Below, piece after piece: positions 48,736 through 58,198 of a stretch of 59,708 nt of DNA. Position numbers and translations under genes: made by a program. The stretch comes from an uncultured Ruminococcus sp. (lineage in GTDB: Bacteria; Bacillota; Clostridia; Oscillospirales; Ruminococcaceae): assembly GCA_902762785.1 (NCBI GenBank), contig CACWPL010000016.1, positions 1-59,708 of the forward strand, read 5' to 3'. The number at the start of each line of letters is the position of its first letter. Positions within the stretch are counted from its first letter, which is position 1. The notes below the pieces were generated by a model that made no database searches, was not told where the DNA came from, and worked only from the letters and a program-made list of their open reading frames with translations.

Positions 48736-51363
48736 ATGGCGAAGTTTTGTTCTGAATGTGGTGCGCCGCTGAAGGAGGGAGCCGCTTTCTGCACGAAATG
48801 CGGGACGCCCGTCGCAAATGACGAAGCTCCCCTCACGGAGACGCCATCCCCTGCTGCCGCTCCCCTGCCCGAGCCAACACCCGCTCCCTTGCCGGAGCCG
48901 ACATCTGCACCGGCGGCGGAGTCTGCGCCTGCGCCGGCGCCGCCAAAGGAGGAGGCGCCGAAGAAGGAGAAAAAGTCCAAAAAGGCCAAGAAGCCGAAGA
49001 AAGAGAAGGCCTCGAAGGCACCTGAGAACGCTGCTCCTGCGGCCGAGGCACCGGAAGCACCGGCGGACGGCAAGCGTCCTGTTGCATCGGTCGGCGGGGT
49101 GCTCGTGGGGGCGTGCCTTGCGATGGAGTGCCTGCCGTATCTGTTCAAGTCGCTCCTCATGACGGCCACGCACAGGACGTTCGCTCCCACCCTCGTCACG
49201 CTGCTCGATGTCCTCGGGTATGTGGCGGCGGGCGTGATCCTGCTGCTGGGCTCGCGGCTCGTGACAGGGAAGGCGCGCCTCTCCCCTGCCATGCTGATCC
49301 CGGCGCTCTGGGGCGGCATCCGTGCGTTCCATGTCCTGCTCATGCGGAGCGTGAACATCACGAGCACATGGCAGCCGTTTGTGATGATCGCGCTGGATGT
49401 GCTGGTCTATGTCGTATTCTCGATACTGACGGTCGCGCCGCTGTGCGATCTGTTCTCCGGGAAGGGAAAGTGCCGCCGCCGCGGCGTGATCTTGGCCTAT
49501 CTGCTGGTACAGCTCGCAGCGGTGCTGCCGATCATAATGCCGCTCCTGATGGTGCTGACCCCCGTCAACGATGTCAGCTCCTTCCTTGCGACCATGGGCT
49601 TCTCGATGGTCGGGGCATTCCTCGAGGCCGGCCTCATGACGCTGGCGGCGAACTACCAGCTCCGGCATCTCGGTGAGGAAAAGGCCCCTCCCTCTCCGAA
49701 GGCGCTCGGGCCGTCCGGCGTGTTCGGCGCCGTGCTGGCTGCAGCGGCTGTCGTGGTGACATTTGTCGGAGAGGCACCGCGTACCATCCCGGATACGGTG
49801 CTGAACGATGCGGAGACCTTCCTCCTCCTCGGCGAGGCCGAGGCCGCCAAGGGCGACATCGTCCAGTTCCTTTACTACTACGAGAGCGCCTATGAGCACT
49901 GCGCCGCATGGCGAGCGGTCGCTGACGGCTCTGGCTATACGGCGCCTTCTAAGTTCAATGACGACATCATCCTTCGCTATCTCGATCTTGCAGACGCATC
50001 GACGGAGGGACTGCGGAAGTATCTCATCAATGCGCTGCCGGATGATGAGGTCAAGCTCTGGGCGCCGCTGATGCTCGAGAGGTACCACGCACAGGCTGAG
50101 AGCGGTGAGCTGTCCGAGGAGGTAAAGGGACACCGTGACGAGATGGTCGCCAAGTGCATCGCTATGGACTGCTTTTCAGCCGCCTATCCCCTGCCGGAGG
50201 AGCTGCAGGACAACAGGGACGAGATCAACAAGGTCCTGAACGCGGATGAGACCCTCATGGAGAAGATCGAGATCGCGGAGGTCGTGGCCGGTGCACAGCG
50301 CGGCGAGATCGACGGTGTATCTGCGGCCTGTCAACTGCTCGACCTTGCGGAAAAATACCCGCAGAATAGGGATCTCCAGCTCGCAGCCGGCTACATCGGC
50401 TCGCAGAACACCTCGGAGAGCGGCGGACATTACGAGCGCTCGGTCAAGGTGCTCCGACACTACATCGAGATGTGGGAGGATGCCTTTGGAGAGACTGCCA
50501 CCGCAGACGAACGCGCCGATCTGCTGTTCAGCATCGCGGGGATGTGTCAGGATATGCGGATGTATCAGGATGCTTCCGGCTTTTATGAGAGCGTGCTCGA
50601 GCAGCGCACGGATGATCTGGAGACCATGAAGGCGCTGTCCTTCTGCTATTCCCAGATCGGCGAGACGAAAAAAGGCTATGAGCTTGGCAAAAAGCTCTTT
50701 GCCGCAGCCCCGGACGATCCGAACGTCCTCTGGACGTACTGCCTCAATGCGCTCGAGGAGCATGCGCCGCTCGATGCGGTCGAGGCCGCCGGGAAGCTGG
50801 CCGACCTCGTTCGCACAGATCTCGGAGACAATGCCGATTCCCGTGACGAGCTGCTCTATAATCTCGTGCTCCATCTTGCCTACACGAACGGGACGGCAGG
50901 TCTGACGCATGAGATCTACGATGGCGACTTTACCGAGCCCGAGGTCCTTGCGGCGCTCGAGAAGAATGCGTTCCTGTACGACTATGTGCGCGCCGTCTAC
51001 TACGAGAAGCAGAAGAACGACCAGGAGCAGGCGCTCCCCTATGTCAAGAGCGCGCTCGCCGCGCAGGAGAGCTCCGGGCGTCTCTGGCTCCTCTGCGGCA
51101 ACATCTATTTCGATGACGCGCAGTTCGAGGAGGCCATCGAGGCGCTGAAGAAGGCCGATCAGCTCGAGCCGGACGACCCGACGATCCAGTACCAGCTCGC
51201 CAACGCCTATGACGGCGCGGAGATGTATGAGCTCGCGCTCGAGTATTGCGACAAGGCGCTCGCGCATTACCCGAACGGTACCGACCACACCTTTGACGTC
51301 TTTGGCGTCAGCGCACATGCGGCGATGCTCCGTTCTGGTGTTCTGAGAAAATTGGAGGGATGA
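48736..51363 (+). CDS. zinc-ribbon membrane protein with TPR repeats
   Basis: An 875-residue protein. An N-terminal zinc ribbon (CSECGAPLKEGAAFCTKCG, 5-23) precedes a Pro/Ala/Glu spacer and a Lys-rich stretch, then five to six hydrophobic helices (about 120-330). The rest is soluble and made of alpha-helical pairs; the C-terminal part (about 660-875) fits TPR repeats (LWLLCGNIYFDDAQFEEAIEALKKADQLEPDDPTIQYQLANAYDGAEMYELALEYCDKAL). It probably scaffolds proteins at the membrane. Start 48736 has ACAGGAGG. The next two genes overlap or lie four bases away. Confidence 0.8.
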   Translation: MAKFCSECGAPLKEGAAFCTKCGTPVANDEAPLTETPSPAAAPLPEPTPAPLPEPTSAPAAESAPAPAPPKEEAPKKEKKSKKAKKPKKEKASKAPENAAPAAEAPEAPADGKRPVASVGGVLVGACLAMECLPYLFKSLLMTATHRTFAPTLVTLLDVLGYVAAGVILLLGSRLVTGKARLSPAMLIPALWGGIRAFHVLLMRSVNITSTWQPFVMIALDVLVYVVFSILTVAPLCDLFSGKGKCRRRGVILAYLLVQLAAVLPIIMPLLMVLTPVNDVSSFLATMGFSMVGAFLEAGLMTLAANYQLRHLGEEKAPPSPKALGPSGVFGAVLAAAAVVVTFVGEAPRTIPDTVLNDAETFLLLGEAEAAKGDIVQFLYYYESAYEHCAAWRAVADGSGYTAPSKFNDDIILRYLDLADASTEGLRKYLINALPDDEVKLWAPLMLERYHAQAESGELSEEVKGHRDEMVAKCIAMDCFSAAYPLPEELQDNRDEINKVLNADETLMEKIEIAEVVAGAQRGEIDGVSAACQLLDLAEKYPQNRDLQLAAGYIGSQNTSESGGHYERSVKVLRHYIEMWEDAFGETATADERADLLFSIAGMCQDMRMYQDASGFYESVLEQRTDDLETMKALSFCYSQIGETKKGYELGKKLFAAAPDDPNVLWTYCLNALEEHAPLDAVEAAGKLADLVRTDLGDNADSRDELLYNLVLHLAYTNGTAGLTHEIYDGDFTEPEVLAALEKNAFLYDYVRAVYYEKQKNDQEQALPYVKSALAAQESSGRLWLLCGNIYFDDAQFEEAIEALKKADQLEPDDPTIQYQLANAYDGAEMYELALEYCDKALAHYPNGTDHTFDVFGVSAHAAMLRSGVLRKLEG

Positions 51364-51366
51364 ACG

Positions 51367-52206
51367 ATGATCGTTGTTTGTAGTATCGTTTTATTCGTGA
51401 CCGCGATCCTGGCGGCGTTCGTGTTCCATAGCGCCCTCCTCCCCTGCTTGGTCGTGGCGGTGCTGGCGGCGGCGCTGGCAGCGGCGGACCTCTTCGTCCT
51501 CCGCAAAAAGCCGAAGCTCAGGACAGCCGGTATCGCCGGGTGCATCGTCATCCTATGCGGCTGCCTTGCGATCCCGGCGGCGCCAACGGCCTATGGTGCA
51601 GACGACTATACCAAGATGTTCGAGGCGTATGCCGCCTTGATGGTCAAGGACAAGTATGAAAAGGCTGCTCCCTACCGCGAGGCGCTGGTCGAGAAATACG
51701 GCATGACCGATGAGATCCGCTTTTGGGAGGGCTCGGCGGCGATCGTCCGGAAGGATGTCAATGCAGCGGAGCAGTATGCCGATGATTTCGATGACAAGAC
51801 CCGATATGACTATTTCTCGCTCATGGAGAGCGTTGATACGCTGCGGTATCCCGATCTGACCGACCGCAGAGAGGCGCTGCGTGATCTGTACGAGGATGCG
51901 GTCTACTACCACCCGGATTGGGGCTACGCGCTCAAGACCTATGGTGTGCTGCTGTTCTATGATAAGGAATACGACCGTGCGCGCTCCTATCTGGTCGATG
52001 CCTCCGACCATCTCAGTGAGGAGGACGGCGAGATCGTGTATTTCCTCGGCGCCTCCTTCATCGAGCAGGGCGACATGGAGAAGGGCCTTGAACTGATGGC
52101 AGAGGCATATTCCTACGACCTGAGCGAGGACTATAAGAAAGCGATACTGGCCTATGGTGCCAAGGCCACCAATGGAGGTGCTGATGATGCGAACACAGAG
52201 GAATGA
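51367..52206 (+). CDS. membrane protein with TPR-like domain
   Basis: A 279-residue protein. Three hydrophobic segments (about 2-22, 23-45 and 52-72) precede a helical-repeat domain (about 80-265) with two or three TPR-like units (DWGYALKTYGVLLFYDKEYDRARSYLVDAS and IVYFLGASFIEQGDMEKGLELMAEAY). It resembles the repeat part of the gene before it, so an ancestral duplication is possible. It overlaps the secreted-protein gene by 23 bases. Function unknown. Confidence 0.75.
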   Translation: MIVVCSIVLFVTAILAAFVFHSALLPCLVVAVLAAALAAADLFVLRKKPKLRTAGIAGCIVILCGCLAIPAAPTAYGADDYTKMFEAYAALMVKDKYEKAAPYREALVEKYGMTDEIRFWEGSAAIVRKDVNAAEQYADDFDDKTRYDYFSLMESVDTLRYPDLTDRREALRDLYEDAVYYHPDWGYALKTYGVLLFYDKEYDRARSYLVDASDHLSEEDGEIVYFLGASFIEQGDMEKGLELMAEAYSYDLSEDYKKAILAYGAKATNGGADDANTEE

Positions 52207-53731
52207 ACTCATGCGCCGCGCGGTGTGTGTGCTGCTGAGTGCCGTCATGCTGCTGACGATGACCGTGCTCCCTACCGCGAACACGATCAGAGCCGAGGCG
52301 TACCAGGCCAGCGATGCGGGATCCGCCCATGCCCAGGCCTATGCGAATCGTGAGAAGAACTGGCAGATCTTTAAAGAGGCGCTCAATGATTACGCCGAGA
52401 GCCAAGAGGCGCGCACCGATGCGGAAAAGGCATTCGACAAGGACGTTGAGAACGTGGGGCAGCAGTATTTCAACTACAGGATGGGCGGTTACATGACGAC
52501 CGAGCTGCAAAAGTTCCTGATCAAAAAAGGGCTCGCGAATCCCAAAGCTGCAATGAATGCCTATCTTGAGGCCTATGAGATCGCCAAGCAGCTGAAGAAT
52601 CTCCCCAAGGATTCCCAGTTATTTAAGGATCTGTACAATATCGGCTGTGGAAAATATGCGGCCTTCAAAAAGTATGTGGCGAGTAACAAGCTCGTCATGA
52701 CAGGCGCTGAAAAACTAGTCGGTGGTCTGTTCGCGGCCTATTCCTTTTACCAGATGGCTGTGAATCCAAGGGTCGGCTATAACAGTGAGTATTTAGAGCT
52801 TTGTGCGAATACCGTCCGCGGCATGTCGGCGGCATCGAACGTGGTGCTGCCAGGTGTCGGCCCGCTGATCTATGCCGGTGCTGAGGCGGTCGTTTGCAGC
52901 GAGAACACGATCAACATCGTGAATGATCTGGAGGGCAGATTCCGCAAGACATGGATCGGCGACTGGACGATGTGGGGTCTGGACGGCATCGCACACGGCT
53001 GGAACTGGCTCGGACAGAAGAGCTGGGAGTGGTCTCCTGGCTGGATGCTCTACTATGACGTCCCGAACTGGTGGCAAGAATCCGAGATGGCCATAAGTCT
53101 CTATCAGAAGAAACAAGAGCAAAATGGCAAGCAGGAGAACGCCAATGTCAAGGAGGCCAAGAGCGTGACCGCGCCTGCCAACGATGTCGGCGTCTACAAG
53201 CCGAACATCTACCTCTACCCTGCCGAAGCGACGCCGTTCGCCGTGACGTTCTCGCGGCCGGAGCTGCTCACCGTCACCGACCCGGTCTACGGCAGCGGAT
53301 GGCAAGGCACCGCGCTGCCGGACGGCACGCTCGAGACCAAGGACGGGACGTACCGCTTCCTCTTCTACGAGTCCCTCACGAACGAGCGCTACTACCAGCG
53401 TGAGGCGGGCTTCACTGTCCCCGCGGAGGATCGCGCCGCCGTCTTCACCGAGATCCTGACCGGCTACGGTCTGAACGAACAGGAGATCGCGGACTTCAAC
53501 GAATTCTGGTGCGAGAAGCTCGATGCCGGCTGCGACTATGCGATGTACCCGCAGCTCACGGAGACCGTCGATGCGGCGATGCCTGTGACCGTGACGCCCG
53601 CGCCGGATACGGTGCTGCGACTCTGGTTCGCGTTCGTCAAGGACGAGACGCCAGCCACGACCGCTGTCCCGCAGGGCTTTGCCCGCGAGGGCACGACCAT
53701 GGTCGAGTGGGGCGGCTTCTTCCTCGACTGA
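52184..53731 (+). CDS. secreted protein with a C-terminal KPNIYLYP domain
   Basis: A 515-residue protein. A basic N-terminus and hydrophobic core (AVCVLLSAVMLLTMTVLP) form a signal peptide (1 to about 38). A helical middle (about 45-300) precedes a domain starting GVYKPNIYLYPAEATPFAVTF with GSGWQGTALPDGTL, a layout known in many clostridial secreted proteins but without assigned function. ATG 52184 or 52187 follows GGAGG by 5 or 8 bases. It ends the operon with the two membrane repeat proteins, so it may be their extracytoplasmic partner. Confidence 0.78.
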   Translation: MMRTQRNELMRRAVCVLLSAVMLLTMTVLPTANTIRAEAYQASDAGSAHAQAYANREKNWQIFKEALNDYAESQEARTDAEKAFDKDVENVGQQYFNYRMGGYMTTELQKFLIKKGLANPKAAMNAYLEAYEIAKQLKNLPKDSQLFKDLYNIGCGKYAAFKKYVASNKLVMTGAEKLVGGLFAAYSFYQMAVNPRVGYNSEYLELCANTVRGMSAASNVVLPGVGPLIYAGAEAVVCSENTINIVNDLEGRFRKTWIGDWTMWGLDGIAHGWNWLGQKSWEWSPGWMLYYDVPNWWQESEMAISLYQKKQEQNGKQENANVKEAKSVTAPANDVGVYKPNIYLYPAEATPFAVTFSRPELLTVTDPVYGSGWQGTALPDGTLETKDGTYRFLFYESLTNERYYQREAGFTVPAEDRAAVFTEILTGYGLNEQEIADFNEFWCEKLDAGCDYAMYPQLTETVDAAMPVTVTPAPDTVLRLWFAFVKDETPATTAVPQGFAREGTTMVEWGGFFLD

Positions 53732-53750
53732 CATCCCCTAAGCGCATGAA

Positions 53751-53781
53751 GACGCCCGCTCCCCTGCTGGGGGCGGGCGTC
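53751..53781 (+). terminator. hairpin after the secreted-protein gene
   Basis: A 13-bp GC-rich stem GACGCCCGCTCCC with its partner and a 5-base loop; no T-run. Confidence 0.5.
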
Positions 53782-53797
53782 AGTCTGTGAAAAGAGA

Positions 53798-53828
53798 GCG
53801 CCTCTTCCCATCAGGAAGGGGCGCCGTT
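53798..53828. terminator. bidirectional terminator between convergent genes
   Basis: An 11-bp stem (53798-53808 with 53814-53824, one G-T pair) with CGTTTT on the plus side and a T-rich CTCTTTTC on the minus side. Confidence 0.7.
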
Positions 53829-53837
53829 TTGCTGTCA

Positions 53838-54215
53838 TCAGTGCCGTAGCGTGAAGTCGAGGATGATATATGCCAGCGCGACCACGATCAGGGCGATCTC
53901 CCAAGCCTTGATCCCCAGATCCGACTCGCGGAAGACGCCCTTCGCGTTCCCGGGCAGATAGTAGATCGTCACCTTCTGGCCGAGGTCGGCGTTCGACTTG
54001 GTGCCGTTGTAGCCGTCGACCGTGAGCGTCTGCCCCTCGTAGTCGAACTGGTAGACCGGGAAATAGTTGCCGGACTCGACCTTGTGGTCGATGACCAGTG
54101 CCTCGATCGGGACGCCGTTCTTCTTGTATTTGAGCTGGGTGTAGATGACCTTCCCGACCCAGATGATCCCGAGCAGGAAGAAGATCGAGAGAAAATGTGT
54201 TTTCAGAAACTCCAT
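53838..54215 (-). CDS. small DUF3592-like membrane protein
   Basis: 125 residues: two hydrophobic helices (about 8-24 and 101-121) flank a beta-rich loop with VPIEALVIDHKVESGNYFPVYQFDYEGQTLTVDGYN and QKVTIYYLPGN. The arrangement fits DUF3592-type proteins. Function unknown. RBS GGAGG, five bases from ATG 54215. Confidence 0.7.
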   Translation of the reverse strand: MEFLKTHFLSIFFLLGIIWVGKVIYTQLKYKKNGVPIEALVIDHKVESGNYFPVYQFDYEGQTLTVDGYNGTKSNADLGQKVTIYYLPGNAKGVFRESDLGIKAWEIALIVVALAYIILDFTLRH

Positions 54216-54243
54216 GATGTCCTCCTATATCGTGTAACAATGG

Positions 54244-54272
54244 ACAGCGCCTGCCCCGCAGGACAGGCGCTG
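54244..54272 (-). terminator. hairpin after pnp
   Basis: ACAGCGCCTG/CAGGCGCTGT stem with loop; only a weak T-rich tail on the minus strand. Confidence 0.5.
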
Positions 54273-54281
54273 TGTGGTGCT

Positions 54282-56408
54282 TTACTGCTGCTGCTGCTTC
54301 TTCTTGGCAGCAATGTCGGCGAGCGCCTCCTTGCGGGAGAGGTTGATGCGGCCCTGCTTGTCGATCTCGATGACCTTGACGACGATCTCATCGCCGATGT
54401 CAACGACATCCTCCACACGCTCTACGCGGCGGTTCTCGAGCTGGGAGATGTGTACCAGACCGTCCTTGCCGGGCGCGATCTCAACGAACGCACCGAAGTT
54501 CATCAGACGAACGACCTTGCCCTTGTAGATGGCGCCGACCTCCGGGTCGTGGGCGATGGTCTCGATGATCTGGATGGCCTTCTTGGTGTTCTCCATGCTC
54601 AGGCCGCTGACGAATACATTGCCCTCGTCGTTGATGTCGATCTTGACATCGCACTCGGCGCAGATCTTCTGGATGACCTTGCCGCCGGAGCCAATGACGT
54701 CGCGGATCTTGTCAACGGGTACCTTCGTCTGGAGCATCTTGGGCGCATAGGTGCCGACCTCCTTACGCGGAGCCGGGATGGCCTTCAGCATGATCTCATC
54801 GAGGATGTAGAGACGTGCCTTGCGGGTCTTCTCGAACGCCTGCTCGATGATGGCCGGGGTCAGGCCGTCGACCTTGATGTCGACCTGGATGGCCGTGATG
54901 CCCTTGTGGGTACCGCCGACCTTGAAGTCCATGTCGCCGTAGAAGTCCTCAAGACCCTGGATGTCGACCATGGTCATGAAGTCGTCGGAATCCGGGAAAG
55001 TGATCAGGCCGCAGGAGATACCGGCAACAGGTGCCTTGATCGGCACGCCGGCATCCATCAGCGCCAGCGTGGAGCCGCAGATGGAGCCCTGGGAGGTGGA
55101 GCCGTTGGAGGACAGCACCTCAGATACCAGACGCATCGCATACGGGAACTCCTCGACGCTCGGCAGTACCGGCACGAGGGCCTTCTCTGCGAGGGCGCCG
55201 TGACCGATCTCGCGGCGGCCAGGGCCTCTGGAGGGTTTGGTCTCGCCGACGGAGTAGGACGGGAAGTTGTACTGGTGCATGTAGCGCTTGGTGGTCTCGT
55301 CATCGAGGCCGTCGAGCTTCTGTGCGTCGCTGATCGGGCCGAGGGTGGCGATGGTCATGACCTGGGTCTGGCCGCGGGTGAACAGGCCGGAGCCGTGTAC
55401 GCGCGGTACGAGGCCGACCTCTGCTGCCAGCGGACGGATCTCGTCGATGCCTCTGCCGTCCACGCGCTTGCCGTTGTAGAGCCAGTTGCGGACGATCTTC
55501 TTCTGCAGCTTGTACAGGCACTCGTCGAGCTTCGCAGGACCGTTCTCGCCGTACTGTGCATCGAATGCCTCGTGTACCTCATCGGTGATGGGCTTCATGC
55601 GGGCATCGCGAACGTTCTTGTCATTGGTGTCCAGAGCGACCTTGACCTTCTCGCCGACAAGGGCCTCGACGGCATCGAACATGTCGTGCGGGATCTCCTG
55701 GGACTCAAAGGCGAACTTCGGCTTGCCGATCTGCTTCTGGATGTCGGCGATGAAGGCGACCATCTTCTTGATCTCCTCGTGGCCGGTCAGGATGGCCTGG
55801 AGCATGGTCTTCTCATCGACCTCATTGGCGCCGGCCTCGATCATGACGATCTTCTCGGCGCTGCCGGCAACGGTCAGCACGAGGTCATTGTGCTTGCGCT
55901 GCTCCTGGGTGGGGTTGAGCACGATCTCACCGTCGACCAGACCGACGCTGATGCCGGCGATCGGGCCGTTCCACGGGATGTCGGAGATGGAGATGGCGAT
56001 GGAGGTCGCGATCATACCGGCGATCTCCGGTGCGCAGTCCGGGTCAACGGACAGCACGGTCATCACGACGGAGACGTCGTTGCGCATGTCCTTCGGGAAC
56101 AGCGGACGGATCGGACGGTCTACCATACGGGAGGTCAGGATGGCCTTCTCGGTGGGCTTGCCCTCACGCTTGGTGAAGGAGCCGGGGATGCGGCCTACGG
56201 AATACAGGCGCTCCTCGTAGTCGACGGAGAGCGGGAAGAAGTCGATGCCGTCGCGGGGCTTGGCGCTGGCGGTGACATTGGCCATCACGGTCGTCTCACC
56301 GTAGCGGACCCAGCAGGAGCCGTTCGACAGGGCACAGGTCTTGCCGGTCTCGACGACCAGCTTGCGGCCGGCGTAGGTCGTTTCAAAAGTCCTATAGTTC
56401 TCAAACAT
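54282..56408 (-). CDS. pnp: polyribonucleotide nucleotidyltransferase (PNPase)
   Basis: A 708-residue enzyme that degrades RNA from the 3' end using phosphate. Two RNase PH domains ([18 protein letters not shown] and [19 protein letters not shown] with [21 protein letters not shown]), a KH domain ([15 protein letters not shown]) and an S1 domain ([29 protein letters not shown]) are in the usual order. The C-terminus is a Lys/Gln tail. The start at 56408 has GAGG; ATG 56420 is earlier in frame. It follows rpsO, the classic pair. Confidence 0.97.
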   Translation of the reverse strand: MFENYRTFETTYAGRKLVVETGKTCALSNGSCWVRYGETTVMANVTASAKPRDGIDFFPLSVDYEERLYSVGRIPGSFTKREGKPTEKAILTSRMVDRPIRPLFPKDMRNDVSVVMTVLSVDPDCAPEIAGMIATSIAISISDIPWNGPIAGISVGLVDGEIVLNPTQEQRKHNDLVLTVAGSAEKIVMIEAGANEVDEKTMLQAILTGHEEIKKMVAFIADIQKQIGKPKFAFESQEIPHDMFDAVEALVGEKVKVALDTNDKNVRDARMKPITDEVHEAFDAQYGENGPAKLDECLYKLQKKIVRNWLYNGKRVDGRGIDEIRPLAAEVGLVPRVHGSGLFTRGQTQVMTIATLGPISDAQKLDGLDDETTKRYMHQYNFPSYSVGETKPSRGPGRREIGHGALAEKALVPVLPSVEEFPYAMRLVSEVLSSNGSTSQGSICGSTLALMDAGVPIKAPVAGISCGLITFPDSDDFMTMVDIQGLEDFYGDMDFKVGGTHKGITAIQVDIKVDGLTPAIIEQAFEKTRKARLYILDEIMLKAIPAPRKEVGTYAPKMLQTKVPVDKIRDVIGSGGKVIQKICAECDVKIDINDEGNVFVSGLSMENTKKAIQIIETIAHDPEVGAIYKGKVVRLMNFGAFVEIAPGKDGLVHISQLENRRVERVEDVVDIGDEIVVKVIEIDKQGRINLSRKEALADIAAKKKQQQQ

Positions 56409-56543
56409 AATGATCCTCACTTTTTCTGATTACTGTTGTTACCTGTTCATCAACTGGACCGATGGCGAGCCGTATCGTCAGGCAGGAGTTTAGCAAATGA
56501 CCCTGCCTCGTCCCTTCCGCATCGTGCCGGCGGTACGGGCCTG

Positions 56544-56567
56544 CTCATAGAGCATCTCATAGAGCAT
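56544..56567. repeat. 12-base tandem repeat in the rpsO-pnp spacer
   Basis: Two copies of CTCATAGAGCAT in the 264-base stretch between rpsO and pnp. That stretch also holds a hairpin at 56632-56663 (AGAAGGCAG-type stem) and a GGCAGG/CCTGCC pair at 56480-56508, but no sigma-A promoter. Confidence 0.7.
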
Positions 56568-56672
56568 ATGGGGCGAGGTACGGTCAGATGCTAAGGCCTG
56601 TCTGACTCAGCGAGCCTTACGGATGATGCACAGAAAGGCAGACGGGTCGCCCCGCTGCCTTCTGCGGCCATT

Positions 56673-56939
56673 TTACTTACGGATGCCCAGCTTCGCGATG
56701 ATCGCGCGGTATCTCTCGATGTCCTTCTTCTTCAGGTAAGCCAGCAGGTTTCTTCTGCGGCCGATCATCTTCAGCATACCTCTTCTGGAGTGGTGATCGT
56801 TCTTGTGCATCTTCAGATGCTCAGTCAGATCGTTGATGCGGCGGGTCAGGATCGCGATCTGTACCTCGGGGGAACCGGTATCGGTCTCGTGGGTACGGTT
56901 GTTCTCGATCACAGCCGTCTTCTCTTCCTTACGCAGCAT
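56673..56939 (-). CDS. rpsO: 30S ribosomal protein S15
   Basis: 88 residues, the normal length. [57 protein letters not shown] is the S15 core. It binds the 16S rRNA central domain early in assembly. RBS GAGGTG. A leader of about 220 bases precedes it, and pnp follows. Confidence 0.98.
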   Translation of the reverse strand: MLRKEEKTAVIENNRTHETDTGSPEVQIAILTRRINDLTEHLKMHKNDHHSRRGMLKMIGRRRNLLAYLKKKDIERYRAIIAKLGIRK

Positions 56940-57160
56940 TGTGTTTCACCTCTTTGATCGAAATTCTCTTGTTTCGCATGTCGTGTCCTGTATGGAGCTG
57001 TGCATCTGCCCACAGCATATCGCCTCCGCTCGTGGTACGGAGCTGCGAAGAGCGCTGGTCCAGGATGCCGGACCATACGGTCGGCATGCGCCGTGTCATA
57101 GAGTGGGGTAGGTAAAATTCCCAGGAGCGGGCATGATCCCCATTCCAAGCGCACGGAACA
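56940..57160 (-). promoter_or_regulatory. long structured leader of rpsO
   Basis: The ~220 bases between the promoter and the start contain GGTCC/GGACC and GCTGTG/CACAGC hairpins. S15 regulates its own mRNA through such leaders in several bacteria, so autoregulation is likely; the class was not identified. Confidence 0.5.
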
Positions 57161-57165
57161 TTATT

Positions 57166-57194
57166 ATTATAACACATCATTTTGGATTTGTAAA
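57166..57194 (-). promoter_or_regulatory. promoter of rpsO-pnp
   Basis: Minus strand TTTACA (57194-57189), 17-bp spacer, TATAAT (57171-57166). Confidence 0.88.
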
Positions 57195-57224
57195 GGGTTT
57201 TTTCAAAAAAATCTCTGTAAAACG

Positions 57225-57256
57225 CGTGCCATGCCCCGGTCAAGAGACATGGCACG
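57225..57256 (-). terminator. terminator of proC-DUF624 operon
   Basis: A 9-bp stem CGTGCCATG/CATGGCACG, then CGTTTTAC on the minus strand. Confidence 0.75.
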
Positions 57257-57262
57257 TCACAG

Positions 57263-58186
57263 TCAGGATACGATCTTGCCCTTCTTGCCTTTCTTCTTGG
57301 GCTCGATGGGGGCCTCCTTGCCGCCCTGGTCCTCGAAGAGGTTCTGCCCATCGGTATCGGTATAGGACGCCTCCGGGCTGACCTCGCCGCGCTGGGCGTA
57401 GTAGGGATCGATGATGTACTGCTGGATCACGGGATAGCAGTTGAACACGATCATGAACGCCACGAACGCCACCGGCACGAAGAGCCAGAAGCCGAGCATG
57501 ATATACGGGAACAGGATCGTCAGCACGACGAAGATGCCCATGACGAGCGCGGTCAGGCCGAGCGTGATGAGGTTCTTCTTGAGCGCGAGGATGCTCAGCG
57601 CGAGGGAGTTCTTAAGGATGTTCTTGAGCGAGAGGTCCGTGCTCACGATCATCAGATAGCCGTAGAAGCTCATCATCAGCACCGCGATGGCCACGCTCAA
57701 AGTCGCGATGAACAGGATATAGACGTAAAAGCCCATCTGCTGCTCGATCATGCGCGGGTAGACATAGAAGCTGCTCGCCGCGGAGCTCGCGACCAGAAGG
57801 TCGATGAGGCCGAGGACGACGGACTGCTTGAAGCTGCTGCGGAAGGTCTTAAAGAACGTGTCCATCAAAAAGCACGGCTTCTCGCGGACGAAGTTGCGGA
57901 GGATCTGTGTACACGCCGCCATGATCGGGCCGAAGCAGACCACGAAGATCACGGCCAGGAGCCCCAGCAGGATGAACGTCAGGGTGATGTTGACCTCCGT
58001 CAGCTTGACGATGACCACTGCGCCCAGCACGAGCGGGAGCAGTGAGAGCATCATCAGGATATTGACCTCCAGGAGCTTCCAGAACTTGCGGAAGACCAGC
58101 TCCCAATAGCGGAAGAACGGCTTCTTTTTGGGGGCGTTCTTGGCGATGCCGACGCCGGCGCTCTCGTAGTCGCCGAATAATGCCAT
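57263..58186 (-). CDS. DUF624 (YesL-type) membrane protein
   Basis: A 307-residue protein. After a soluble N-terminus (KNAPKKKPFFRYWELVFRKFWKLLEVN) come about six helices and a charged tail (EAPIEPKKKGKKGKIVS). FGPIMAACTQILRNFVREKPCFLMDTFFKTFRSSFKQ is the DUF624 core. In Bacillus yesL is near sugar-use genes, but the role is unknown. It follows proC by 12 bases; GGAGG is six bases from the ATG. Confidence 0.82.
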   Translation of the reverse strand: MALFGDYESAGVGIAKNAPKKKPFFRYWELVFRKFWKLLEVNILMMLSLLPLVLGAVVIVKLTEVNITLTFILLGLLAVIFVVCFGPIMAACTQILRNFVREKPCFLMDTFFKTFRSSFKQSVVLGLIDLLVASSAASSFYVYPRMIEQQMGFYVYILFIATLSVAIAVLMMSFYGYLMIVSTDLSLKNILKNSLALSILALKKNLITLGLTALVMGIFVVLTILFPYIMLGFWLFVPVAFVAFMIVFNCYPVIQQYIIDPYYAQRGEVSPEASYTDTDGQNLFEDQGGKEAPIEPKKKGKKGKIVS

Positions 58187-58198
58187 CCTGTCGCCTCC

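Noticed and set aside
54084-56429. 781-residue plus-strand open frame across pnp
   Set aside because: It is antisense to pnp. Its Leu/Asp/Gly/Val repetitiveness is the mirror of pnp codon usage.
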